Assembly (NCBI GenBank): GCA_031553225.1
Contig: JAVBLU010000018.1
Coordinates: 115,668-179,667, forward strand
Reading direction: 5' to 3'
From: JAVBLU01 sp031553225
GTDB taxonomy: Bacteria > Bacillota > Clostridia > Christensenellales > UBA1750
DNA: 64,000 bases
Shown here: positions 56,704 through 64,000 of the stretch, piece after piece
How the letters are laid out: every line of letters starts with the position of its first letter
How positions within the stretch are numbered: position 1 is the first letter of the stretch
The notes under the pieces: model-generated
Database searches by the model: none
What the model was told of the DNA's origin: nothing
What the model saw: the letters and a program-made list of their open reading frames with translations, nothing else
Position numbers and translations under genes: made by a program

Positions 56704-57453
56704 ATGCAGGAAGGAGAGGGACGGTTGCTGAACAGTCCGCAGGAATACCTGGATACCTTGGACGATCCCGGCCGGGCGTGGCTGGGCGAGTTCATCGCAC
56801 ACATGGCCGTGCGGCATCCGGACATCGCGCCTGTGATGTTTCGCCAGCGGCCCATGTACAAGGTGGGAGAGAGTTACCTGCTCTTCACCGTATCGAAGGA
56901 ACACTTTTGTGTGCACACCCTGCATTTTAATCTTCTTGAAGGCTTGAAAACGCGTCTCGCGTCCGCCGCTTACGGCAAAGGGTGCGTCAAGGTGCGCTTC
57001 GCGGACGAGGCGGCCAAGCCGCTGCTTCGGGAGCTGTGCGAGGAGGTCGTTCGCCTGAGCCGACAGCCCGGCGCGCCCAAGCCGGGCGTTGGCGCAGCGC
57101 GCTCCTATGAAGAGAGCCTTCAGCTTGCGTTTGCCGGAAACAAGGCGAAATGGCGTTCGTTGTACGAACAGCTGCGCGACATGGCGCGGGCTCAGCTTCC
57201 GCAGTTTACCGAGTACTTTCCCGCAGTCAACGTTCTTTGGAAGCATACCTCCACATTCGCCCAGGTGAGCGCCGTAACGTCTGCGCTGCGCGTGGAGTTC
57301 TACCTGGATCGCCTTTACCCCGAAATTGCCGCCATGAAGACCGTGCAGACCTCGGCCAACCGCGTGGCGCACACCGTGGAATGCGCGAACGATTCTGCCC
57401 TTGAGCGGATCGTGGGCTATATATCGCGCTCGTACCAGCTTACAAAAAAATGA
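56704..57453 (+). CDS. DUF1801-like (YdhG) plus DUF5655-like protein
   Basis: 249 residues in two parts. Residues 1-110 match the YdhG/DUF1801 (iron-chaperone-like) fold: WLGEFIAHMAVRHPDIAPVM, PMYKVGESYLLFTVSKEHF, GKGCVKVRFADE. Residues 130-249 match DUF5655 proteins: WRSLYEQLRDMARAQLPQFT, ALRVEFYLDRLYPEIAAMKT, and NRVAHTVECANDSALER. Both are small proteins of unclear function found in stress or acetyltransferase clusters. It overlaps the long frame of the next gene only slightly. ATG 56704 has weak ribosome-site support. Confidence 0.8.
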   Translation: MQEGEGRLLNSPQEYLDTLDDPGRAWLGEFIAHMAVRHPDIAPVMFRQRPMYKVGESYLLFTVSKEHFCVHTLHFNLLEGLKTRLASAAYGKGCVKVRFADEAAKPLLRELCEEVVRLSRQPGAPKPGVGAARSYEESLQLAFAGNKAKWRSLYEQLRDMARAQLPQFTEYFPAVNVLWKHTSTFAQVSAVTSALRVEFYLDRLYPEIAAMKTVQTSANRVAHTVECANDSALERIVGYISRSYQLTKK

Positions 57454-57473
57454 AAACGAAGGGAGATGGCCGC

Positions 57474-58031
57474 ATGACGAACTGCGTGCTGGATACCATC
57501 AAGCGCCGCCGGAGCATACGGGCGTACCGGCCCGAGCAGATCGAGGAAGCGGAGGTATGCGCCATCGCGGAGGCCGGGCAGTTTGCGCCCTGCGGCGGCG
57601 GGGAAGCGTGGCACTTCACCGTGGTGCAAAACAGCCGGATGCTGGAGCGCATAAATGTCCTGGCGAAAGCCTATGCGGCCACCTCGGGCCTGCCGTGGCT
57701 TGAGCGGCTTGGCCGGGACGAGAGCTTCCACAGCATGTATCACGCGCCAACGGCGGTGTTCGTGTCGGGCGAGGAGGCGGGGGTATGCGCCGTGTCCGAC
57801 ACGGCCGCCGCTACGCAGAACATGCTGCTCGCTGCCTGCAGCCTGGGTATCGGTTCCTGCTGGGGATATTTTCCCACGCAGGCTTTTCGCGGGGCGCAGG
57901 GCGAGGCGCTGCGCCGCGAGCTGCAGATTCCGGACGGGTACACCGTGTACACCTGCGTGATGTTGGGCTATCCGGCCGAGGAGAAGGCCGCGCAGCCGCG
58001 CAGGCCCGGCACGCTTACCTTCCTACGTTAG
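57474..58031 (+). CDS. Nitroreductase-family flavoprotein
   Basis: 185 residues. The FMN-binding arginines are in IKRRRSIRAYRPEQI. The rest follows the family: AEAGQFAPCGGGEAWHFTVV, SDTAAATQNMLLAACSLGIG, SCWGYFPTQ, YTCVMLGYPAEE. It should reduce nitro or quinone-type compounds with NAD(P)H and FMN; the natural substrate is unknown. I chose ATG 57474, preceded by GAAGGGAG, over the longer frame at 57450. Last intact gene of the cluster that follows the response regulator. Confidence 0.93.
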   Translation: MTNCVLDTIKRRRSIRAYRPEQIEEAEVCAIAEAGQFAPCGGGEAWHFTVVQNSRMLERINVLAKAYAATSGLPWLERLGRDESFHSMYHAPTAVFVSGEEAGVCAVSDTAAATQNMLLAACSLGIGSCWGYFPTQAFRGAQGEALRRELQIPDGYTVYTCVMLGYPAEEKAAQPRRPGTLTFLR

Positions 58032-58044
58032 CGGGCGGCAGGGC

Positions 58045-58592
58045 ATGCGGTACGCGGCGTTTTTCCGCGGGATCAACGTAGGCGGCAAAAATGCCGTGCC
58101 CATGGCGCAGCTGGGGCGGTGTTCGAGCGGCTTGGTTTTCGTGCGGTTCGCGCGTACATCCAAAGCGGCAACGCGCTCTTTCTGGCCGACGGTCCTGCGG
58201 AGGACATAAACGTGCATCGCCGCGGGCTTTGCCGCGACTTCGGGTTCTCCTGCGCCGTTTTTCTGTGCACCGAGGCCGAGCTATCTGACATCCTGCAGGC
58301 GATGCCCTTTACGCCGCAGGAGGTTGCGGCCGCCGGGCCGCTGGCTCCCCAGCGGAGCGCTTGTACGCGCGTTTGCTCCAGGCGCCTCTCCCGCCGGATC
58401 AGGCGGCGGCGCCACGCCACGCCCGGTGGGAGGAGGGCGCGCTGCGCTTGCATGGACGCGGGGCGTTTCTGCTCCGCGCGGGCGGGCATCCGCGGCAGCA
58501 AGGCCGCCGAGGCGCTCGCCGGGCTGGACGCACCCATGACCGTGTGCAACTGCAAGACGCTCGCCCGGATGCGTGCCATGATGGCGCCTTAA
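58045..58592 (+). pseudogene. Frameshifted DUF1697 gene
   Basis: The start MRYAAFFRGINVGGKNAVPM is the unmistakable N-terminus of DUF1697 proteins. A shift near 58110 moves to a frame reading ERLGFRAVRAYIQSGNALF, another near 58350 gives RLLQAPLPPDQAAAP, and a third near 58490 returns to MTVCNCKTLARMRAMM. So at least three shifts break a protein of about 180 residues. DUF1697 proteins are of unknown function. Confidence 0.8.
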
Positions 58593-58684
58593 ACCTTGGT
58601 CCGGCGTGCCGGACGCCCCTGTCCGCCGCGGTGTAAGCATTGCGCTCTACGGCCGTGTTTGGCGTTTGCGGAACGATAAAGGCG

Positions 58685-58698
58685 CGGCAGGCCTGCCG
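58685..58698. repeat. 14-bp perfect palindrome
   Basis: CGGCAGGCCTGCCG lies between the decayed DUF1697 gene and the converging SRAP gene. Possibly a weak terminator hairpin; nothing else supports a role. Confidence 0.3.
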
Positions 58699-58741
58699 TC
58701 GCGCGGCGCAGCCGTATGTGCGTTGTAGCCGGCGGGGATCG

Positions 58742-59383
58742 TCAAAACAGCCGCAGCTGCTCGCCCATCGCTCTGTCCGCAGGAGGATCCATGGGCGCGA
58801 CCTCAAGGCGCGGTCCAGCGCGGTCCATGATCATCTGCGCGTGCAGCGGGCTCTCAAGCCACAACCGCCGTTCCTCGGCCTGCAGGACAACAGGCATGCG
58901 GTCGTGGTACGGGCGCATGTCCTCGTTGGCGGCGGTGGTCAGTATGGCGAACCGCCACGCCTTCACGCCCTTATGGTCGAGCATCAGCTGATATAGGCCG
59001 GCCATGTACAGCATGCCCCGCCCGGGCAGACGAAAGCGGTATTTCCCCCTGGCCTTTCCGGCCGGGTCATGTTCCCATTCGTAGAAGCCCGTGGAGGGCA
59101 CGACACACCGCCGCGCCCACAGCGCATCGCGGAACATCGCCCTCTGGGCGGCGGTCTCCGCGCGCGCGTTGATGACGTGCTTGCCGCTGTCCGCCAGGGG
59201 GAACCCCCAGCGCATCAGCGTGGGGCCGCTGTGCAAAATGACAGAGGCGACGTTCGTGGGGAACACCTCGCCGCGCGCCATCGCCGCATGCTCCGGCGTG
59301 CCCGCCTGCGTGCGGTTCAGCTCCTCCATCATCGCTCTGTACTCCTCAAAGTCCACTTCGTCCATCTCATAGCGCCCGCACAT
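58742..59383 (-). CDS. SRAP-family protein (YedK/HMCES), abasic-site DNA cross-linker
   Basis: 213 residues. After Met removal the catalytic Cys2 (MCGRYE) becomes the N-terminal residue that forms a thiazolidine link with abasic sites in single-stranded DNA. Other active-site parts are N72 in NARAET, E102 in GFYEW, and H160 in PYHDRMPV. All are intact, so this is a working member that protects DNA during replication or the SOS response. The ATG 59383 is chosen because only that start puts Cys at position 2; AAAGGGTG lies upstream. Confidence 0.97.
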   Translation of the reverse strand: MCGRYEMDEVDFEEYRAMMEELNRTQAGTPEHAAMARGEVFPTNVASVILHSGPTLMRWGFPLADSGKHVINARAETAAQRAMFRDALWARRCVVPSTGFYEWEHDPAGKARGKYRFRLPGRGMLYMAGLYQLMLDHKGVKAWRFAILTTAANEDMRPYHDRMPVVLQAEERRLWLESPLHAQMIMDRAGPRLEVAPMDPPADRAMGEQLRLF

Positions 59384-59408
59384 GCCTCTCACCCTTTCCG
59401 TCAAGGCC

Positions 59409-59437
59409 ATTATACCGCGCGCGGGGGCGTACGCCAA
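59409..59437 (-). promoter_or_regulatory. Promoter of the SRAP gene
   Basis: Minus strand: TTGGCG, 17-base spacer, perfect TATAAT, 26 bases before the ATG. No LexA-type palindrome is evident. Confidence 0.65.
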
Positions 59438-59456
59438 CACCCCTAGTGATAGCAAG

Positions 59457-59487
59457 GGGCCCGCGGAAGGAAGTTCCCCGCGGGCCC
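59457..59487 (-). terminator. Hairpin at the end of the five-gene operon
   Basis: GGGCCCGCGG (59457-59466) and CCGCGGGCCC (59478-59487) pair around 11 bases, downstream of the small membrane-protein gene. There is only a short U content (CUUGCU), so it is a weak terminator. Confidence 0.5.
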
Positions 59488-59540
59488 AGCGTCCTATACT
59501 ATGTATGTGGTCATGCGAAAATGGCGGATTGTGCGGGAGG

Positions 59541-59870
59541 CTACGCGAGCCGCGCGTCCAAGAGACTCAGCGCGCACAGGATGAGGATGAGCGCGGCAGG
59601 CACGAGCTGAACGAGCACGGAGGCGCCCGGGCGGCCCTTGCTGCGCAGCGCGCGCGCCGCGATTATACCGGCAGGTATGACGAGGATGTTCAGGTACGCT
59701 ACGACGATGAACGCGTAGACCAGCGCGGTTTCATAGGCGGGGGAGCCGCTGTACAGCCCGTCGCTGAGCATGCCGGACATCAGGGCAAAAAAGGAGTACG
59801 GCAGGAACACAACGCACCAGAACACCGTGAGCGTCAGGCTGGCGCCTCTTGTCGCCTTCAGCGCGTTCAT
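59541..59870 (-). CDS. Small membrane protein, unknown function
   Basis: 109 residues with three predicted helices (LTLTVFWCVVFLPYSFFALM; LVYAFIVVAYLNILVIPAGI; SVLVQLVPAALILILCALSL). No family recognised. GGAAGGAG precedes ATG 59870. It is 29 bases after the WG-repeat gene and is probably the last gene of that operon. Confidence 0.7.
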   Translation of the reverse strand: MNALKATRGASLTLTVFWCVVFLPYSFFALMSGMLSDGLYSGSPAYETALVYAFIVVAYLNILVIPAGIIAARALRSKGRPGASVLVQLVPAALILILCALSLLDARLA

Positions 59871-59899
59871 GTATATCGCTCCTTCCGCGCCGGCGGCCT

Positions 59900-61393
59900 T
59901 TACGGTTTTGCCTCCACGTATGCGCCGGTCTTTGTGTTGAGCAGACGGCGCGTGCCGTCCGTCTCCGCAACCTCCACATGATCCGGGCCGCGCGGCGCCG
60001 CCTCGGCGTACGACTCCGGGCGGATGCGCTCTCCCTTGGCGTTCATCACGGCGAGCGCGCCCCGCGTAACCACCGCGAAGGGCGCCTGCGCGCCTTCGGC
60101 CAGGGCATAGATGCGCTCTGCCTGCGGCTGCAGCACCCAGTTACCCTCTATGTCACTCAGCCCGAGACCGTCCTTGGTCTTGAGGATGAACCAGTCGTTC
60201 ACGAAACCGAAACCCTCTCCCAGAACGTCCTCGGACAGCTTCACGTAGCTGCCGTCGTAGCAGACAAGCTCCACGCGGCCGTCGGGCAGTAAGCCGATGG
60301 CTCCCGGCCCGGTTGGGTTGTGTAAGTACAAAAGCTCATAGCACGCGGGCATGATAGGGATGAACTGCTCGTTCACCAGCCCAAAGAGCTCGCCTTCCTG
60401 AAAACGCGCCACGCCGTGGTGGAAATTGGTGATACCGTCGTACATGGGTTCCTTCACGTATGCGCCTGTCCTGTCGATGAAACCGTACTTGCCGTCCTCG
60501 CTGGCGCAGGTCATACCGTTCTGAAAGGGCCAGACGTCCACAAAGCGATAATCGATGACCGTTTTGCCCGTCATATCCAGGAAACCGAACCTGTCGTTTT
60601 TGTCGATGCACATCACAAGGTCCTCGGTCATGTCGATGATGCGGCGCACCTCGGTGGGGAAGAGCGCTTTACCGGTTGCGTCGTACAGGTTCCAGCCCTT
60701 TTCTGAGCACATCGCGGCGTATCCGCCGTTTAGGAGAAACCCGTCCTCATATACCGGGGGCAGGATCCACGCGCCGGTGAAGGAGAGCAGCCCGTAGGGC
60801 GGGCGGGAGTAGGGGCTGCCCGCATCGCGCACGAGGATCAGATTGTCTGTCACGGTATCGGCCAAAGCTCCGCCCTTGGCCAGGGTGTAGGAGAACACGG
60901 TCCTGCTTCCGCTTAGGATGCGCGTGGGCGCGCCGTCCTCGCCCTGGGCGAACAGCCACGTCCGCTCAGGCTGCACGGCCTTGCTGTTGGGGATGACCTC
61001 AATTGTGCGCACATCGCTGAACTCATAGCCGTACACAAGTTCCCCGTCAGCCGCGACAATGCCGTATCGTCCGTTCTTGTTGTCATAGAGGGGATACACG
61101 GCGGCGTAGTCCTTCGCCGGCTGCGGCGTGGCCGAAGGCACGGGCGTGGGTGTGCATGTCAGCGGGAAAACCGTCAGCGTGGGCGCCGGGGTTGGGACCG
61201 GTTTGGCCGAGGCGTCGGCCCGGGCGGCCGCCGCAGTGGGGGCCGGGGTCGCCGCCCCGAACGCGGACGGAAGAGGAGCAGCGGGCGTGGCCGCAGGCGC
61301 TATCTCCGCAACGGCGCGCAGGTACGAGGAGCAGCCGGTGAAACTAAGCGCCGCCAAAGCAAGCGCGGCGAGGGCGGCGCGTCCGCCGGTCAT
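59900..61393 (-). CDS. WG-repeat lipoprotein
   Basis: 497 residues. The signal peptide ends in LSFTGC with lipid-anchored C21, then a Pro/Ala/Thr-rich linker to about residue 95. The rest is a series of WG-like repeats of about 45 residues: NGRYGIVAADGELVYGYEFS, PYGLLSFTGAWILPPVYEDG, KGWNLYDATGKALFPTEV, DRFGFLDMTGKTVIDYRFVD, DGKYGFIDRTGAYVKEPMYD, DGLGLSDIEGNWVLQPQAER. WG repeats form beta-propeller-like surface domains of unknown binding role. ATG 61393 has AAGGAAG 8 bases upstream. It follows the LuxR-type gene by 24 bases. Confidence 0.88.
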   Translation of the reverse strand: MTGGRAALAALALAALSFTGCSSYLRAVAEIAPAATPAAPLPSAFGAATPAPTAAAARADASAKPVPTPAPTLTVFPLTCTPTPVPSATPQPAKDYAAVYPLYDNKNGRYGIVAADGELVYGYEFSDVRTIEVIPNSKAVQPERTWLFAQGEDGAPTRILSGSRTVFSYTLAKGGALADTVTDNLILVRDAGSPYSRPPYGLLSFTGAWILPPVYEDGFLLNGGYAAMCSEKGWNLYDATGKALFPTEVRRIIDMTEDLVMCIDKNDRFGFLDMTGKTVIDYRFVDVWPFQNGMTCASEDGKYGFIDRTGAYVKEPMYDGITNFHHGVARFQEGELFGLVNEQFIPIMPACYELLYLHNPTGPGAIGLLPDGRVELVCYDGSYVKLSEDVLGEGFGFVNDWFILKTKDGLGLSDIEGNWVLQPQAERIYALAEGAQAPFAVVTRGALAVMNAKGERIRPESYAEAAPRGPDHVEVAETDGTRRLLNTKTGAYVEAKP

Positions 61394-61417
61394 GTTTACC
61401 ACTTCCTTGCGGTCTCC

Positions 61418-61753
61418 TTAAGGTGCGGCGGGTTTGCGCAGCGCGCCGTACTGAAGGATGAGATGGGCGCGGTCGTGCACGCTCAGTTTTTTGTATAGCG
61501 AGGTCATATGGAAGCTGACCGTGGTGCTCTTCACCCCGAGCAGCTCGGCGATCTCGCGCATCCGCTTGCCCTGCAGCAGCAGCGCGAGCACCTGGGTTTC
61601 CCGGGGCGTCAGCGAGGCGAGCAGCGCGTCGCGCTCGTCGCACTCCGGCTCCGCGCCGGCCGCAGGCTGGCTGCCTCCGCCTGGGGGAGCCGTGCCGCCG
61701 CCCGCCGTACGAAAGGTTTGTATCGCGCTTTTTATGCGGTGTAGGAAGCTCAT
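61418..61753 (-). CDS. Small LuxR/GerE-type helix-turn-helix protein
   Basis: 111 residues. The last 65 are a complete LuxR-type HTH: LTPRETQVLALLLQGKRMRE, then IAELLGVKSTTVSFHMTSLY and KKLSVHDRAHLI. The N-terminal 45 residues are low-complexity Gly/Ala/Pro (TAGGGTAPPGGGSQPAAG) with no receiver or ligand domain. It may be a GerE-like regulator that acts constitutively or by its level. It sits in the middle of an envelope operon, which is unusual. I chose ATG 61753 for GAGG 6 bases upstream; 61768 is an alternative. Confidence 0.85.
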   Translation of the reverse strand: MSFLHRIKSAIQTFRTAGGGTAPPGGGSQPAAGAEPECDERDALLASLTPRETQVLALLLQGKRMREIAELLGVKSTTVSFHMTSLYKKLSVHDRAHLILQYGALRKPAAP

Positions 61754-61793
61754 GGCGTACCTCGTCATACGTTGCAGCGCAGCTGGGAAAAGG

Positions 61794-63488
61794 CTATTGC
61801 ATGGGGTGGATGCCGTTGCGCCGCTCGTTGTTCACCGAGATCAGGTTATACGCGCCCTTCTGCTGCAGCACTTGCAGAATCTCATCGTCCGAGCCGACGG
61901 TAAACACCTCGTCCAGATCGGTGAAGGTGAGCGCCGTGGTTTCGATGAGCGCATAGGTCGTGGATTCGTCCATCAGCTCCACAAGCGTCATCACGTGCCC
62001 GGGCAGAATGACCAGGTACGCGTTGAACCCGAGCGCCTCGCCTGCCGAGGCCATCGCGGCCGCGGTTTCCACGCACAGCCCGCTGCGGTCTTCAATGACG
62101 TTGCGCGGCAGGGCCATGCGCTGCTGGGCGTTGTTGCCGCTGGTGGACACGGCTGTCATGTTGTAGCGCACCTTGTAGACGTTGGCCAGCGTGTCGTACA
62201 GGGCGATGAGCTGCATCAAGGTCATGTTTTCGTTGCCCTGGTAGCCGATGAACTGCTGAAGCTTGCCTTCGGTGTAGATGCCCAACATGTCCGTGGCGTC
62301 GCGTTGCCAGGTTCGGATAATCGGGTCCTCGGGCGTCACCCAGGCACAGATGTGGCTGTGCAGAAAGTACTTGTTTTCCACATCCACAAAACGCAGGTCG
62401 TACATCGACTGGATGGTGATTTCCTTCGTGTCATGCAGAAGTGATTTACCTGTCGCCATGTCGGTGAGCGTCACCTGGAGCTGCCCTTTTTTGGATGTGT
62501 TGCACTTCTCCAAAACGCCGTCCAGCATGGCGGGCAGCACCTGGATGTTGACGCCGAGCGGCGTGATGGTGATCTTCTTTTCGTACTTATGCGTGAAGCC
62601 CAGTACTTCCACGGTAAGCAGAGCCTCGCTCGCCGTAGGGGATGTGGCGGTGAGCGTGAGCAAGTGGCTGCGCGAGCGGTACATGGCCGGGAAGATCACA
62701 TCGTCCGCCGTGTAGCTGGCCTGATAAGGCACGACGCTTCCGAAGTACGCCGTCATCATGGCCGTCATGGAGTTGTCCTGCAGCGTTTCTTCGCGCATGT
62801 TCACATTGCTGGTGGGGACGGGCGTGGGCGATGGGGTGGGCAGCGCCGCCAGCGCTGTCACCGCAGGCGTTGGTTCGGGCGTCGCCGCGGCGCGCTTTGC
62901 GCGAAGCTGGCCCACCGCGATAAGGTTGACCGCAAGCACGATTGCGGCCACCAGCCCCAGCGCGCCGCAGGCAAGGCCGATGATTTTGCCTGCCCCCATC
63001 CCTTTGCCGCCCGCCGGGCGAGGAGGCGGCATCGGGCGAGCGGGGGCCGTAGGCTGCTGCACGAGGGCTGGCGCGGGCGCGGCGCCCTGCGTCGGCCACT
63101 GCGCGGCGGGCGACGGCGCGGGCGGCTGTGCGATGCTTTGTACGGGCGCAACCGGCTGAGCGGGGATGACTGTCTGCGCGGGGGCGACCGACTGTACGGG
63201 GATCTCTGGAGGAGGCGTCTGCCCGTTTCCGGAAACGCTCTGCACGGGGATGCCGAAGCTGGACGCGGGCGTCGCCTGCACGGGGACGGTGGATTGAAGC
63301 GGGGGGGACGGAGGCAGAGGAACGGGCGGTGGCGCTGCCGGAGCCGCGACTTCGGTCGCGGCAGGGGCAGCCGGCGCGGGCTGATCCTGCACAACCGCGT
63401 CTGGCGCTTTGCCGATGGGCTGGCCGCAGCTGCCGCAGAACTTCTTCGTTTCGTCCACCGGGGCGCCGCATCCGGAACAATACTTCAT
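61794..63488 (-). CDS. Zinc-ribbon membrane protein with transglutaminase-like domain
   Basis: 564 residues. An N-terminal zinc ribbon has C4, C7, C18 and C21. A Pro/Ala/Gln-rich linker runs to about 160. One TM helix (KIIGLACGALGLVAAIVLAV) is followed by an extracytoplasmic part. It ends in a transglutaminase-like (cysteine protease fold) domain with SGLCVETAAAMASA (candidate catalytic Cys) and PGHVMTLVE (candidate His). Such proteins are seen in Firmicutes envelopes, with unknown substrates. ATG 63488 has AAGGAGTG upstream. It is 8 bases after the preceding gene. Confidence 0.82.
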   Translation of the reverse strand: MKYCSGCGAPVDETKKFCGSCGQPIGKAPDAVVQDQPAPAAPAATEVAAPAAPPPVPLPPSPPLQSTVPVQATPASSFGIPVQSVSGNGQTPPPEIPVQSVAPAQTVIPAQPVAPVQSIAQPPAPSPAAQWPTQGAAPAPALVQQPTAPARPMPPPRPAGGKGMGAGKIIGLACGALGLVAAIVLAVNLIAVGQLRAKRAAATPEPTPAVTALAALPTPSPTPVPTSNVNMREETLQDNSMTAMMTAYFGSVVPYQASYTADDVIFPAMYRSRSHLLTLTATSPTASEALLTVEVLGFTHKYEKKITITPLGVNIQVLPAMLDGVLEKCNTSKKGQLQVTLTDMATGKSLLHDTKEITIQSMYDLRFVDVENKYFLHSHICAWVTPEDPIIRTWQRDATDMLGIYTEGKLQQFIGYQGNENMTLMQLIALYDTLANVYKVRYNMTAVSTSGNNAQQRMALPRNVIEDRSGLCVETAAAMASAGEALGFNAYLVILPGHVMTLVELMDESTTYALIETTALTFTDLDEVFTVGSDDEILQVLQQKGAYNLISVNNERRNGIHPMQ

Positions 63489-63495
63489 CGTACTT

Positions 63496-64000
63496 TCACT
63501 CCTTGCGCGCGGGCATGTATTTGATGAAGGTAATGCCGCCCAGGATCGGCAGGGGCCTGGCCTTGCCCTGCCACGCCTGCACCATGCCGATCAGGCAGAG
63601 CACCGATACCGACATCATCATGCCCCAGCTGAGCACCCCGCAGATGAGGGTGAGGATTGGTCCCACGGTGGGCACAAACACGGTCAGCGCGCCGATGCCG
63701 AACAGCAGCAGCCCTCCGCCGAAGCAAAACACGTACGTGACGAGCGAGCGGTTGGCGTGAAAACGGACGTAGGGCGAATTTTTGCACTGCGTGAGGGGCA
63801 GGAAGATGAGCAGCAGCATGTAGCTGATCATCGCCATGCCGCGGTTTGCGGCTACGTCCGCCGGATCGGGCATAAAAGCCGGCGGCCGGTTGCGGGGTGC
63901 GGCGGGCGCGGCGGCGTACGCATAGCCGGGCGCGGTCCCAGGCGCATAGGCAGGCCCGGGCGGAGGCGGCGCATACGCGGCCGGGGCGGGCGCGGCCGCG
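63496..64000 (-). CDS. Membrane protein with Pro/Ala/Tyr-rich N-terminus, 5' end missing
   Basis: The frame is open to the right edge of the window, so the start is beyond it. The visible N-terminal part (about 45 residues) is Ala/Pro/Tyr-rich (AYAPPPPGPAYAPG). At least three helices follow (GMAMISYMLLLIFLPLTQC; YVFCFGGGLLLFGIGALTVF; LTLICGVLSWGMMMSVSVLC). It resembles DUF4870-type small membrane proteins, often with an N-terminal zinc ribbon. First visible gene of the five-gene operon, 7 bases before the zinc-ribbon gene. Confidence 0.7.
   Translation of the reverse strand, partial: AAAPAPAAYAPPPPGPAYAPGTAPGYAYAAAPAAPRNRPPAFMPDPADVAANRGMAMISYMLLLIFLPLTQCKNSPYVRFHANRSLVTYVFCFGGGLLLFGIGALTVFVPTVGPILTLICGVLSWGMMMSVSVLCLIGMVQAWQGKARPLPILGGITFIKYMPARKE

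Overview
The window is GC-rich bacterial DNA (above 60% by eye), densely coded on both strands, with strong Shine-Dalgarno sites and many sigma-A-type promoters. The gene families point to a Bacillota (Firmicutes) genome, probably an anaerobic clostridial lineage. They include a YesM/YesN two-component pair next to LplB/LplC-type sugar permeases, a YhfC protease, a DUF503 (YlxP) protein, AraC regulators with a GyrI-like domain, and tRNAs with encoded CCA. No phage, transposase, CRISPR array or rRNA was seen. I cannot name the genus.

Layout. 1-4.4 kb holds small stress or detoxification-type genes (VOC, GNAT, phosphotransferase, AraC-GyrI) and a badly frameshifted lipoprotein gene. 4.7-7.3 kb has a sulfatase and a GT4 glycosyltransferase. 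7.7-18.7 kb is one minus-strand catabolic locus: YesN regulator, YesM kinase, URO-D-family protein, sugar-binding lipoprotein, FAD oxidoreductase, two permeases and a second, paralogous FAD oxidoreductase. 19-22.9 kb has a sigma factor fused to a large C-terminal region, a DUF3592 membrane protein and a MATE exporter. 23.3-28.8 kb has a six-hairpin glycosidase-like protein, a second sulfatase and two more URO-D-family proteins. 28.9-33.2 kb has two large surface-type proteins. 33.3-36.7 kb is an ABC exporter operon whose last gene is a MerR regulator, with a MerR-style operator inside its promoter. 36.7-39.1 kb has a decayed stretch, an AT-rich methyltransferase gene and two tandem tRNA-Ser genes. 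39.2-47.4 kb is an envelope region: YhfC, an O-antigen ligase-like protein, a CapD/PglF-type dehydratase and a 1,099-residue Tyr/Asn-rich secreted protein. 47.7-52.4 kb returns to glycan breakdown (GH36-like enzyme with a fourth URO-D protein, second six-hairpin protein). 52.5-59.4 kb has a HEAT protein, a 7TM-DISM kinase with its OmpR-type regulator, several small enzymes, a frameshifted DUF1697 gene and an SRAP (YedK/HMCES) protein. 59.5-64 kb is a five-gene minus-strand operon of membrane and surface proteins with a LuxR-type HTH protein in the middle, cut by the window end.

How the genes work together (inference). The window looks like part of a polysaccharide-utilising genome. A sensor pair drives uptake of an oligosaccharide. 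Sulfatases, glycosidases, FAD oxidoreductases and four divergent URO-D-family proteins process it, and flanking genes build and modify the cell surface. The repeated pairing of URO-D proteins with glycan genes, without any corrinoid protein in the window, is the strongest hint of undescribed chemistry. The MerR/ABC operon, the sigma-factor fusion and the Tyr/Asn-rich surface protein are the other items most worth follow-up.
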